Shown here piece by piece: positions 10,486-18,890 of a DNA stretch of 64,000 nt (position 1 is the first letter of the stretch; the number at the start of each line of letters is the position of its first letter). Origin of the DNA: Longitalea luteola (GTDB lineage Bacteria > Bacteroidota > Bacteroidia > Chitinophagales > Chitinophagaceae); the NCBI RefSeq assembly GCF_017356035.1, contig NZ_JAFIQX010000001.1, forward strand, positions 496,001 through 560,000. Direction: 5' to 3'. The notes beneath the pieces were generated by a model. That model searched no databases. It saw only the letters and a list, made by a program, of their open reading frames with translations, and was not told the origin of the DNA. Position numbers and translations under genes: made by a program.

Positions 10486-10546
10486 GCTGATTGAACGCAG
10501 TGCAGGATATTGAAGAGTCAGATCACCCATCGATCAGATAAGATAG

Positions 10547-10600
10547 AAAGTCCGGAAACAGTTTACATCCTTTGTAATTGTCTTCCGGACTTTTTTTAAA
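10547..10600 (+). terminator. Intrinsic terminator after SusC-SusD
   Basis: Perfect 11-bp stem AAAGTCCGGAA (10547-10557) with TTCCGGACTTT (10583-10593), 25-nt loop, running into seven T (10591-10597). It sits between the SusD stop and the ATG at 10611 of the PL22-like gene. It probably gives partial termination within a longer operon, or separates two transcription units. Confidence 0.8.
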
Positions 10601-10610
10601 CAGCTTCTAT

Positions 10611-11810
10611 ATGAAAAAACTATTCTTTGCCTTTATCAGCCTTACATCATTCGCAGCTGCTGCACAACCTGTATTGGAAACCGGTTCCCAAAGACCAATG
10701 CCCGATACATGGATCGATGCTTCTACCAAACATACTATTGTACGCCTCACCAACCTGCCCGGTAGTAATTCCAGCTTTTATTTTCATAACAATCCGTTCG
10801 TTGGTGATAAGATGGTTTTTTATAACACTGACAGCAGCAAAAGCACCGGCCGCCGTCAATTGTATACGGTTGACCTGAAAACACGCAAGGTTGAACAAAT
10901 TACCAACCAGGGCTCACCGATGAATGGCGAAATAGTTAGTGCTAAAGGGCATAACGTTTACTATCAGATCAAAGACAGTGTGTTCGTGACCAATATAGAT
11001 ACAAAAAAGACAGATCTGGTATTTGTATTTCCCGCCGATTTTAAAGCCAGCGTCACTACCGTAAATGCCGATGAAACCCTGCTGGCCGGCTACCGCAGCA
11101 CAGATGCTGAAAGAGAGATTTACAGGAAGAACCCCGCTAAACACGACTACTTTCAAAAGATTTACGAGGCCCGTTTGCCCCGTACCCTGTTTGTTATTGA
11201 CATCAATGGCAAACAACTGAAACCACTGTTTACTGACAGCGCCTGGTTAAACCATGTGCAATTTTCTTCAACCGACCCTAATTTATTAATGTTCTGCCAC
11301 GAAGGGCCCTGGCACAAGGTCAATCGTATCTGGACAGTTGATATTCGCAATGCCAGCAAGGAAAAAGCAAAGCTGATGCACAAGCGTACCATGGATATGG
11401 AAATAGCCGGGCATGAGTGGTTTTCACCCGATGGTAAGACCATTTGGTTTGACCTGCAACAGCCTCGTGGCAGCACATTTTTCGTAGCAGGTGTAGATGT
11501 AAGATCGCTGGAAGAGAAAAAGTATAAACTGGATCGCAACGAATGGAGCATTCACTTCACCACATCACGCGATCAGAAATTATTTGCCGGTGACGGCGGT
11601 GATCCCGGCCAGGTAGCAAAAGCACCCGACGGGCGATGGATCTATTTGTTCAGACCGGAGGGAGATCATTTTAAATCGGAGAAACTGGTGAACATGCAGC
11701 ACCATAATTATAAACTGGAGCCCAATGTGCATTTTTCCCCCGATGGAAAGTGGATCATTTTCAGAGCCAACTTTGAAGGCACTACGCAGGTGTATGCTGT
11801 GAAGATCTGA
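10611..11810 (+). CDS. Secreted oligogalacturonate-lyase-like (PL22-type) beta-propeller protein
   Basis: Start chosen at the ATG at 10611 (399 residues), giving the signal peptide MKKLFFAFISLTSFAAAAQ; an in-frame ATG 33 bp upstream lies inside the preceding terminator. The body is a beta-propeller with repeated FSPDGK-type blades. The segments CHEGPWHKVNRIW, AGHEWFSPDGKTIWFD and QHHNYKLEPNVHFSPDGKW match what I know of family PL22 (oligogalacturonate lyase), including His residues of the kind used for metal binding there. PL22 enzymes cleave unsaturated digalacturonate by beta-elimination, but classic Ogl is cytoplasmic; this one is exported. It may therefore act on another uronic-acid oligosaccharide in the periplasm, or be a non-catalytic TolB-like propeller. 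Confidence 0.7.
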   Translation: MKKLFFAFISLTSFAAAAQPVLETGSQRPMPDTWIDASTKHTIVRLTNLPGSNSSFYFHNNPFVGDKMVFYNTDSSKSTGRRQLYTVDLKTRKVEQITNQGSPMNGEIVSAKGHNVYYQIKDSVFVTNIDTKKTDLVFVFPADFKASVTTVNADETLLAGYRSTDAEREIYRKNPAKHDYFQKIYEARLPRTLFVIDINGKQLKPLFTDSAWLNHVQFSSTDPNLLMFCHEGPWHKVNRIWTVDIRNASKEKAKLMHKRTMDMEIAGHEWFSPDGKTIWFDLQQPRGSTFFVAGVDVRSLEEKKYKLDRNEWSIHFTTSRDQKLFAGDGGDPGQVAKAPDGRWIYLFRPEGDHFKSEKLVNMQHHNYKLEPNVHFSPDGKWIIFRANFEGTTQVYAVKI

Positions 11811-11934
11811 TTGCGTCATTAAAGTATGTTAACAAAGATGAATAGACGGATGGTTTGATTGTTGGCTGGTTCGATGGTATGAAGTAAATTCGAAACTTCA
11901 GTTCAACCAAACAACTTTTCATCAAACCATTAAA

Positions 11935-12375
11935 ATGAACAATATGATCAAACGAATCTTTTATCTCATTGTATTGACCGGAATTATGAATGCAGCAATG
12001 GCACAAAGCAAACAGGAAGCAGCTGTAAGCGCAGCCGTAGAGAAATTGCGTAAGGCCATGATCGATGGCGATAAAGCGGGTCTGCAGAATCTTACTGCCG
12101 ATCAGTTGAGTTATGGCCACAGCAGCGGCCGGGTTGAAGATAAAGCATCGTTCGTAGAGAATATTGTTACCGGGAAATCAGATTTTGTGACGATCGATCT
12201 CACCAATCAGACCGTTTCAGTGTCGGGAGATGCGGCGATTGTACGCCATGTATTAGCTGCCACCACCAACGATAGCGGTAATCCCGGCTCTGTTAAACTG
12301 AATATATTGCTGGTTTGGCAAAAACAAAAAGGACAATGGAAGTTACTTGCGAGGCAGGCGGTTAAAGTTCCATAG
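11935..12375 (+). CDS. Secreted NTF2-like (SnoaL/DUF4440-type) protein
   Basis: 146 residues. Signal peptide MNNMIKRIFYLIVLTGIMNAAMAQ (start could also be Met4 at 11944), then a compact alpha+beta cone-fold domain with VEKLRKAMIDGDKAGLQNL, SYGHSSGRVEDKASF and VRHVLAATTND...LLVWQKQKGQWKLLARQAVK, the typical pattern of the NTF2/DUF4440 family. Members range from isomerases and dehydratases to ligand-binding proteins, so the function cannot be named. Mature protein is probably periplasmic. It lies 124 bp after the PL22-like gene and is followed by heptad arrays whose first unit overlaps its stop codon. Confidence 0.75.
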   Translation: MNNMIKRIFYLIVLTGIMNAAMAQSKQEAAVSAAVEKLRKAMIDGDKAGLQNLTADQLSYGHSSGRVEDKASFVENIVTGKSDFVTIDLTNQTVSVSGDAAIVRHVLAATTNDSGNPGSVKLNILLVWQKQKGQWKLLARQAVKVP

Positions 12376-12408
12376 TTCAAAGTTTACAGTTCAAAGTTCT
12401 TAGTTCGT
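12374..12408. repeat. Heptad array, five 7-bp units (AGTTCAA type)
   Basis: Units in exact 7-bp register: AGTTCAA, AGTTTAC, AGTTCAA, AGTTCTT, AGTTCGT. The array begins inside the stop codon of the NTF2-like gene. No clear inverse partner is seen nearby. Confidence 0.8.
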
Positions 12409-12514
12409 AAGTCATTCAGTTAAAAAGTATACAAGTTCGAAAAAAGGAAGTGCGGAGAAGGAGGGTAACAGCTAAGAAGATAGACGTAAGCGTTTAATAG
12501 TGCTTTAGGTTAAG

Positions 12515-12570
12515 CGTTTGCCGTTTCACGTTTGCCGTCTCACGATTCCCGATTAACGATTCACGATTAT
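12515..12570. repeat. Heptad array, eight 7-bp units abutting a start codon
   Basis: Eight units in perfect register, drifting from CGTTTGC/CGTTTCA to CGATTCC/CGATTAA/CGATTCA. The last unit, CGATTAT, runs directly into the ATG at 12569, so the repeat forms the entire immediate 5' leader of the next gene, where a ribosome binding site would be. Confidence 0.85.
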
Positions 12571-14701
12571 GAAAACATTGATCTCGATTTTAGTATTTGG
12601 TATTGCCGCAAGTAATGGCATGGCGCAGCAGGGGGCTATCGATAGAGAGGCCGTCGTTCGCAGAAATACGATCCGTATTAACAAACCCGATCCGCTGGGT
12701 TCATTGACGGTTGGTAACGGTCAGTTTGCATTTACGGCCGATGTAACCGGACTGCAAAGCTTTCCGGCTTACTACCAGAAAGGTGTTCCTTTAGGTACCC
12801 AGTCGGAGTGGGGTTGGCACAGCTTTCCCAATACGGAAAAATACCGCCGCGAAGAGACGCTCAAAGAGTATGAGCTGAATGGAAAGAAGATCACTTATTG
12901 TGTGCAGGTGAAAGAACCCGAGCGCAGCCGAAAGGCTGTTGAATACTTCCGGGTGAATCCGCACCGGTTGCAGTTGGGTAATATCGGTTTCGAGATCACA
13001 AAAAAGAATGGGGCGCTGGCTACTATTGAAGACATTCAGCAAATAGATCAGCAGCTGGATATGTGGACGGGTGAATTGCAAAGTAAATTCACGGTGGAAG
13101 ATGTTCCCGTAGTGGTAACAACGTATGCGCATCAGCAACAGGATGGTATATCCGTACAGATCAACTCACCGCTGCTGGCGGAACAGCGCCTTGCGATCCG
13201 GTTGCATTTCCCATACCCTAATGGCGAATTCAAGGATGTAGGCACCTTCGAAGGCGACAGTTCCAAACACCGCTCCGAGCTGTACAAACCGGTTGCGTTT
13301 GGCGGCGCTATTCGCAGAACCCTTGACACCACCACTTACTTTGTACAATATACTTTTACGCGGGCAGCTTCCGTAAGCATGCGCCGTGCGCATGATTGTA
13401 TCATTCAACCACCGGTGGGGGCAACAGATTTTCAGGCTTCCTTTTATTTTGCACCAGGTATAAAAAATACGGTTCCGTCGTATAGTGAAACAAAGATCAA
13501 CAGCAGCACTCAATGGAATAAATTCTGGAAAAGCGGTGGCGCTATAGATCTGTCGGGCAGCACCAATGAACGGGCCAAAGAACTGGAAAGAAGGATCGTG
13601 TTATCGCAATACCTTACGAAAGTACAATGTGCATCGGCCTATCCGCCCCAGGAAACCGGTTTAACCTACAACAGCTGGTTTGGGAAACCACACCTGGAAA
13701 TGCATTGGTGGCATGCAGTGCATTATGCATTGTGGGGCAGGCCCGAATTAATGGAGAGAAGCCTGAACTGGTATTTCACCGTAGCTGATGGCGCCCGTGC
13801 GTTGGCCAAACGGCAGGGCTTCGATGGCCTGCGCTGGCAAAAAATGACCGATCATGCCGGCGAAGAAGCACCGTCATCGGTAGGCGCATTCCTCATCTGG
13901 CAACAGCCGCATTTGATCTATATGGCGGAATTGGCGTATCGCGCCAAAAAGGATAAAAAGGTTTTGAACAAATACAAAGACCTGGTTTTTGGAACAGCCG
14001 ATTTTATGGCTTCCTTCCCTACCTGGGATTCCGTGAATAAACGATACAACCTGGGCAAAGGATTAATTCCTGCGCAGGAATGTTTCGATGCAGTGAAGAC
14101 CTTTAATCCGACCTATGAGCTGGCATACTGGCAATGGGCACTGACTGTAGCCCAGCAATGGCGCCAGCGGTTGGGATTACCACGGGAAAAGAAATGGGAT
14201 GCTATTGTTAAACAACTGTCTCCATGGCCGCAGGCCAACGGCGTATACCTGGCCACAGAGAGTACACCGGATTGTTATACGAACGAACGGTACATCACCG
14301 ATCATCCGGCCGTGCTGGGCGCGTATAGCTCACTGCCTGCCTGTGACCGCCTCGATACAACGGTCATGAAGAATACCTATAACCTTATCTTAAAGGTCTG
14401 GAAATGGGAAACTACCTGGGGCTGGGATTTTCCATTAATGGCGATGACAGCGACCCGGCTTAATATGCCTGATAAAGCCATCGATGCCCTGTTCATGCCG
14501 GTACAAACAAACACCTACCTCGTGAATGGACATAATTACCAGGATGACCGGCTCACGATTTACCTGCCCGGCAATGGTGGTTTGCTAAGTGCCGTTGCCA
14601 TGATGTGTGCCGGTTACGATCAGAACAAAACGGCCACACCCGGTTTCCCGAAAGACGGGAGCTGGAAGGTGAAATGGGAAGGGTTGAAGCCAATGTTCTA
14701 A
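12569..14701 (+). CDS. Secreted six-hairpin glycosidase-like protein (GH65/GH95-type clan)
   Basis: 710 residues with signal peptide ending near NGMAQ. The N-terminal half (about 30-310) is beta-rich and starts DPLGSLTVGNGQFAFTADVTGL, like the super-sandwich domain of (alpha/alpha)6 glycosidases. The C-terminal half is helical, with MHWWHAVHYALWGRPELMERSLNWY, GFDGLRWQKMTDHAGEE and WKWETTWGWDFPLMAMTATRLN, resembling GH65/GH95 barrels. The Glu pair in DHAGEEAP is a candidate catalytic site by analogy only. I cannot assign a numbered family or a substrate. Probably periplasmic, working with the DUF4450-like neighbour downstream. Its leader is made of heptad repeats. Confidence 0.65.
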   Translation: MKTLISILVFGIAASNGMAQQGAIDREAVVRRNTIRINKPDPLGSLTVGNGQFAFTADVTGLQSFPAYYQKGVPLGTQSEWGWHSFPNTEKYRREETLKEYELNGKKITYCVQVKEPERSRKAVEYFRVNPHRLQLGNIGFEITKKNGALATIEDIQQIDQQLDMWTGELQSKFTVEDVPVVVTTYAHQQQDGISVQINSPLLAEQRLAIRLHFPYPNGEFKDVGTFEGDSSKHRSELYKPVAFGGAIRRTLDTTTYFVQYTFTRAASVSMRRAHDCIIQPPVGATDFQASFYFAPGIKNTVPSYSETKINSSTQWNKFWKSGGAIDLSGSTNERAKELERRIVLSQYLTKVQCASAYPPQETGLTYNSWFGKPHLEMHWWHAVHYALWGRPELMERSLNWYFTVADGARALAKRQGFDGLRWQKMTDHAGEEAPSSVGAFLIWQQPHLIYMAELAYRAKKDKKVLNKYKDLVFGTADFMASFPTWDSVNKRYNLGKGLIPAQECFDAVKTFNPTYELAYWQWALTVAQQWRQRLGLPREKKWDAIVKQLSPWPQANGVYLATESTPDCYTNERYITDHPAVLGAYSSLPACDRLDTTVMKNTYNLILKVWKWETTWGWDFPLMAMTATRLNMPDKAIDALFMPVQTNTYLVNGHNYQDDRLTIYLPGNGGLLSAVAMMCAGYDQNKTATPGFPKDGSWKVKWEGLKPMF

Positions 14702-14730
14702 TGTGAAAATTAGCAGTGAGTAAAAATACA

Positions 14731-14882
14731 GTTACCGGTTACCCGGTACCGGTTCCAGGATTCCACGTTACAAGTTGCAGGGCTTTAGCGGCAATGGCTG
14801 AATGCCAAGCGAAGTTCACAAATTCCCGGGATCGGGGAACTGCTAACCGGCGCCCTGTAACCTGAAACTTGTAACCTGTAAC
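14731..14882. repeat. Heptad arrays in inverse orientation (GTTACCG / CTGTAAC)
   Basis: Left array 14731-14779, seven units (GTTACCG, GTTACCC, GGTACCG, GTTCCAG and so on). Right array 14855-14882, four units (CTGTAAC, CTGAAAC, TTGTAAC, CTGTAAC), which read on the other strand as GTTACAG-type units. The two can pair around a 75-bp centre containing GGGCTTTAGCGGCAATGGCTG; a similar centre occurs in the element at 33939-34083. Confidence 0.75.
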
Positions 14883-14958
14883 ATTCACTCTTTACCAATA
14901 AGCAGCAATAAAAACGAACGGGTTGTCTAATAAAGGTACCGACCCACTATCACCAACA

Positions 14959-17900
14959 ATGTTCCGTAATTCTCTATACTTTATTGCCTTACTTGCTCTC
15001 ATCAATCCTGCCAAAGTCGATGGCCAATCTGTAACTGCCAATCGGTCAACACCGGTTATACAGGAGCCATCGCATACGGTAAAACAACGGGCTGTTCATT
15101 ATACGCCACAGGGAACGGATTTTATCACCATAAATGGTAAGATGCGTTTCAACCGTGCCCTTTACGGCACGAATACCGGCTTCCGGGTAGAGGCGGGCGA
15201 CCTGCCTGAATTTGCTTTATACATGCCGGGTATGGGCGGTAATTTTAAATTTGGATTGATAGCAGGCAATAAAAGCATATGGTTAACGGAAGCGAGAAGT
15301 ATCAAAGCTACTTATCGTCCGGGTTCCATGCTGTATGAAGTAAAAGACCCGATCCTGGGCAACGGCTCCATGCAGGTCACGGTGCTGGCGCTGGCAGATG
15401 CAGAAGGTTTGATCATTAAAACACAATTCGTAAACGTTAGCAGCAAAGCCGCTTTGTGCTGGGCATTCGGTGGCGCTTCCGGTAAAAAGTTTTCGCGTGA
15501 TGGCGACATTGGCGCTGATCCCGAATCGTCGTTTTACCTGAAACCGGAGTATTGTAAAGACAACCTTTATACGATCACAAGAAACAGCTTTCAGCTATTA
15601 TATGGAACCGGGCGGGTATTAACGGAAGAAGAACGGTATGAAATACAGTATAAGCCAAAGAACGATTCACCCGGTGTAAAGATCAAAAATCTGAAGCGGC
15701 TTGCAGCCATTGTACCCCCCGCTTCTGATATCCGTATAACAGATGCTGCCCAACAGGACAATCCGCTTGCATTATATCAAAGCACGGCATCAGCTACGCC
15801 TGCCATTGCCGGTAAAATGACGGTCGCTAATGGCGCCTACTATTTTTTGATACAGCCTGTTGATACCATCAGGAATACCTACAGCAATCTGGCACAAATC
15901 TTCACTACAGCCGAAACAGCCCGTAAAAAACTGGCAGGCCGGATCAAAATAGTTACGCCTGATCACTGGATCAATACATTGGGCGGCGCATTAAGTATAG
16001 CGGCCGACGGCATCTGGGAATCGCCTACCTATTTACATGGGGCTGTTGCCTGGCGCATGCGCCTGCCGGCCTGGCGCGGCGCTTATGTGGCCGATGCATT
16101 GGGTTGGCACGACCGCGCCCGAACGCATTTCAGCAGTTACGCTTTATCACAGGTAACAACACCGGCTTCAGGTCCGGTTGTATTTGATACTGCCCTGCAC
16201 CTGGCAAGGCAGCAGGAAAAAATGGGCACTTCCATGTTCAGTAGTGGCTACATCTGCCGTAATCCCAACGGCGATCTACGGCCGCATCACTATGATATGA
16301 ACCTGGTGTTTGTCGATCAGCTGTTAACGCATTTTTATTACACCGGCGATTCAGCGTATATAAAAGAACAATGGCCTTTATTGAAACGGCATCTGGCCTG
16401 GGAGAAAAGGAATTTTGATGCAGATAATGACGGCCTGTACGACGCTTATTGTTGTATCTGGGCCAGCGATGCCCTGCAGTACAGTGGGGGTGGTGTTACG
16501 CATTCTTCAGCCTATAATTACCGCGCCCACATGGTGGCGGCGCAACTGGCGCCCATAGTAGGCGAAGATCCGGCGCCTTATCAGCATGAAGCCAACAAAA
16601 TATTCGATGCTGTGAATCACCAGCTCTGGATGCCGGAACTCGGCTGGTATGCCGAATTTAAAGATGCCTTAGGGGAGAAATTATTACACCCTGCTCCCGG
16701 TTTGTGGACCATCTATCATGCCATCGATGGCCGGCTGCCCGATGGATTTAAAGCCTACCAGGCATTACGTTATGTAGATAAATCGATCCCGCATATTCCG
16801 GTGCTCGCAAAAGGGTTGCGCGATTCAGGCCTCTACCTGTTGACCACTACCAACTGGCAGCCATATACATGGTCACTGAACAATGTGGCGCTGGCTGAAA
16901 ACCTGCATACTGCTTTGGCGTACTGGCAGGGGAACCGGTCTGCAGATGCCTACCGGTTATGGAAAAGCGCTATCGTCGAAAGTATGTACCTGTCATCGAG
17001 CCCCGGTGGATTTCAACAGCTTTCCTATTATGATGCTATCCGCGGCGAACTGTACCGCGATTTTGCAGATCCCATCGGCATGGCCGGCCGCTCGCTGATA
17101 GAAGGGCTGTTTGGCATTTTACCCGATGCACTGCGGGACACACTTACGATAAAACCAGGCTGGCCTGTTGCCTGGAACAACACTTCCCTGCAAACACCTG
17201 ATATAACACTTGATTTCAAAAGGACCGCTGCCGGCGATCAGTATATCGTGAAACCTTCTTTTCCGCGTGCCATGAACCTGCGATTGCAGGTACGGGCCTG
17301 GCGAGATGCCATTGAATCGGTAACCGTTAACGGACAACCGGTGAACTGGCATACCATGCCCGATGCGGTAGGCGAACCTGTGATCGAAATGGCAACCGGT
17401 AAAGCCAGCCAGTATACGATCGTTATTAAATGGGCCGGTTCACCGGTTCAGCATATGCGCTATGACAGCATATATGCACAGGGCGCGCAATTAACAGCTG
17501 CTTCTCCGGCCGGCTTTATTCAATCTATTTTCGATCCGCAACAGGTGTTACAAAATATCATGTTGACCAGTAACCAGGTACAGGCAACTGTACAAGGTGC
17601 CCCTGGCCATAAGACAGCTTTTATCCAGGTAAGGCAGGGCGAACTGGTTTGGTGGTGTCCGCTGGCTTTTGAAGTAAAACAACCCGTTGAAATTATTGCA
17701 GCCGGCAATCCCAATGATCAACAGCTCCGTTTTCATCTAAAGAATAATGGTGCGGCTATCACGGGTAAGCTCATGGTAAACCCTGGTGTCACAGATCATC
17801 AGCAGGAAGTACAATTAACAGCAAATGCAACAAGCGATCTCTTTAATATACCTGCTACACATCTTGTGCCGGGCAGCAACCATGTTCGCTTTGAATGGGG

Positions 17901-18681
17901 CAACGGGCGCTATACAGACACGGTGATCCTGAACTGGCAGGTATCTGCCACGGCCAACAGCCGTTTTGAAAAACTGAACCTTTCGCACCTGTTCAATGAT
18001 AAGGTGACTAATATTTTCAGGCAGACGTATTTGTCGCCACGGCCGCAGTCACCCACCTTGCAGTTACCGGTACAGGGTATAGGCAACTGGTGTTATCCGT
18101 TGGTACAACCGGCTATCGATGATGCAGGTTTGCGTAAGGGGGCAGTCAATAATGAATTTGTGTTGCCCCAACATATCCCGTTTGCAACGCCGGCGGATAC
18201 TTTAGCCAGGAATATCCTGTTCACGTCAAAATGGGATAATTATCCTGATTCTGCTGTTGTGCCTGTATCTGGTCGCGCCAGCCATGCGTATTATTTAATG
18301 GCCGGTTCCACCAATACCATGCAAACCCGGTTGCAAAACGGTGAGCTGCGGGTGCATTATAAAGATGGTACAACCGATACGCTGCCGCTCGTGAACCCGC
18401 AAAACTGGTGGCCCATCGAGCAGGACTATTTCATTGACGGCCTTGGCTTTACGACAGATGCGCCGCGTCCGCTCCGCCTGCAATTAAAAACGGGGAAAGT
18501 ATATACTACAGCCCAGGAATATACGACTATAAAGGGTTTCACCAATATGGCCATCGATGGCGGCGCTGCTACCATCCTCGATATGCCGCTCGATCCCGGT
18601 AAAGAGCTCCAATCTATTAGTCTTCATACGATTGCCAACGATGTGGTCATTGGACTAATGAGTGTTACCCTTGTCCGCTGA
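14959..18681 (+). CDS. Large secreted DUF4450-like protein with (alpha/alpha)6-type region
   Basis: The frame is open from a TTG at 14923, but I start at the ATG at 14959 (1240 residues), because the signal peptide MFRNSLYFIALLALINPAKVDGQ follows at once. The N-terminal part (about 45-330) with INGKMRFNRALYGTNTGFRVE and LPEFALYMPGMGGN is what I recall as DUF4450, found in very long Bacteroidetes exported proteins. The central part (about 330-750) has YLHGAVAWRMRLPAWRGAYVADALGWHDRAR, DNDGLYDAYCCIWASDALQYSGGG and PYTWSLNNVALAENLHTALAYW, typical of six-hairpin glycosidases. The C-terminal third is beta-sandwich-like. Probably a periplasmic glycoside hydrolase acting with the preceding gene; activity unknown. 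Confidence 0.7.
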   Translation: MFRNSLYFIALLALINPAKVDGQSVTANRSTPVIQEPSHTVKQRAVHYTPQGTDFITINGKMRFNRALYGTNTGFRVEAGDLPEFALYMPGMGGNFKFGLIAGNKSIWLTEARSIKATYRPGSMLYEVKDPILGNGSMQVTVLALADAEGLIIKTQFVNVSSKAALCWAFGGASGKKFSRDGDIGADPESSFYLKPEYCKDNLYTITRNSFQLLYGTGRVLTEEERYEIQYKPKNDSPGVKIKNLKRLAAIVPPASDIRITDAAQQDNPLALYQSTASATPAIAGKMTVANGAYYFLIQPVDTIRNTYSNLAQIFTTAETARKKLAGRIKIVTPDHWINTLGGALSIAADGIWESPTYLHGAVAWRMRLPAWRGAYVADALGWHDRARTHFSSYALSQVTTPASGPVVFDTALHLARQQEKMGTSMFSSGYICRNPNGDLRPHHYDMNLVFVDQLLTHFYYTGDSAYIKEQWPLLKRHLAWEKRNFDADNDGLYDAYCCIWASDALQYSGGGVTHSSAYNYRAHMVAAQLAPIVGEDPAPYQHEANKIFDAVNHQLWMPELGWYAEFKDALGEKLLHPAPGLWTIYHAIDGRLPDGFKAYQALRYVDKSIPHIPVLAKGLRDSGLYLLTTTNWQPYTWSLNNVALAENLHTALAYWQGNRSADAYRLWKSAIVESMYLSSSPGGFQQLSYYDAIRGELYRDFADPIGMAGRSLIEGLFGILPDALRDTLTIKPGWPVAWNNTSLQTPDITLDFKRTAAGDQYIVKPSFPRAMNLRLQVRAWRDAIESVTVNGQPVNWHTMPDAVGEPVIEMATGKASQYTIVIKWAGSPVQHMRYDSIYAQGAQLTAASPAGFIQSIFDPQQVLQNIMLTSNQVQATVQGAPGHKTAFIQVRQGELVWWCPLAFEVKQPVEIIAAGNPNDQQLRFHLKNNGAAITGKLMVNPGVTDHQQEVQLTANATSDLFNIPATHLVPGSNHVRFEWGNGRYTDTVILNWQVSATANSRFEKLNLSHLFNDKVTNIFRQTYLSPRPQSPTLQLPVQGIGNWCYPLVQPAIDDAGLRKGAVNNEFVLPQHIPFATPADTLARNILFTSKWDNYPDSAVVPVSGRASHAYYLMAGSTNTMQTRLQNGELRVHYKDGTTDTLPLVNPQNWWPIEQDYFIDGLGFTTDAPRPLRLQLKTGKVYTTAQEYTTIKGFTNMAIDGGAATILDMPLDPGKELQSISLHTIANDVVIGLMSVTLVR

Positions 18682-18732
18682 TCTTTCTAATATTTTTTTA
18701 ATCTCGTGCCACTATTTCAAAAAATGCCCCGT

Positions 18733-18870
18733 CTAATGGCCATTAGGATTTCTGATTTCTGGATTTCGGGATTTTGCGATTGATAAATCTGCTGTGCAAA
18801 AAGAAATCTCCAAACCTGCCTGCCGGCAGGCAGGTCTCTAGATCTCAAAATCAGAAATCAAAATACCTGG
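18733..18870. repeat. Nested inverted repeats with GC-rich core
   Basis: Contains a perfect 14-bp palindrome CTAATGGCCATTAG (18733-18746), a left array of ATTTCTG-type units of 7-9 bp (18745-18782), a perfect 22-bp palindrome (18814-18835; half site ACCTGCCTGCC) and a right arm (18841-18870) that is the inverse of the left array (ATTTCTGATTTTGAG on the minus strand). No gene; it lies between the DUF4450-like and beta-barrel genes and could act as a transcript-end hairpin. Confidence 0.75.
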
Positions 18871-18890
18871 AGTTAACCAAATAAGATTGC

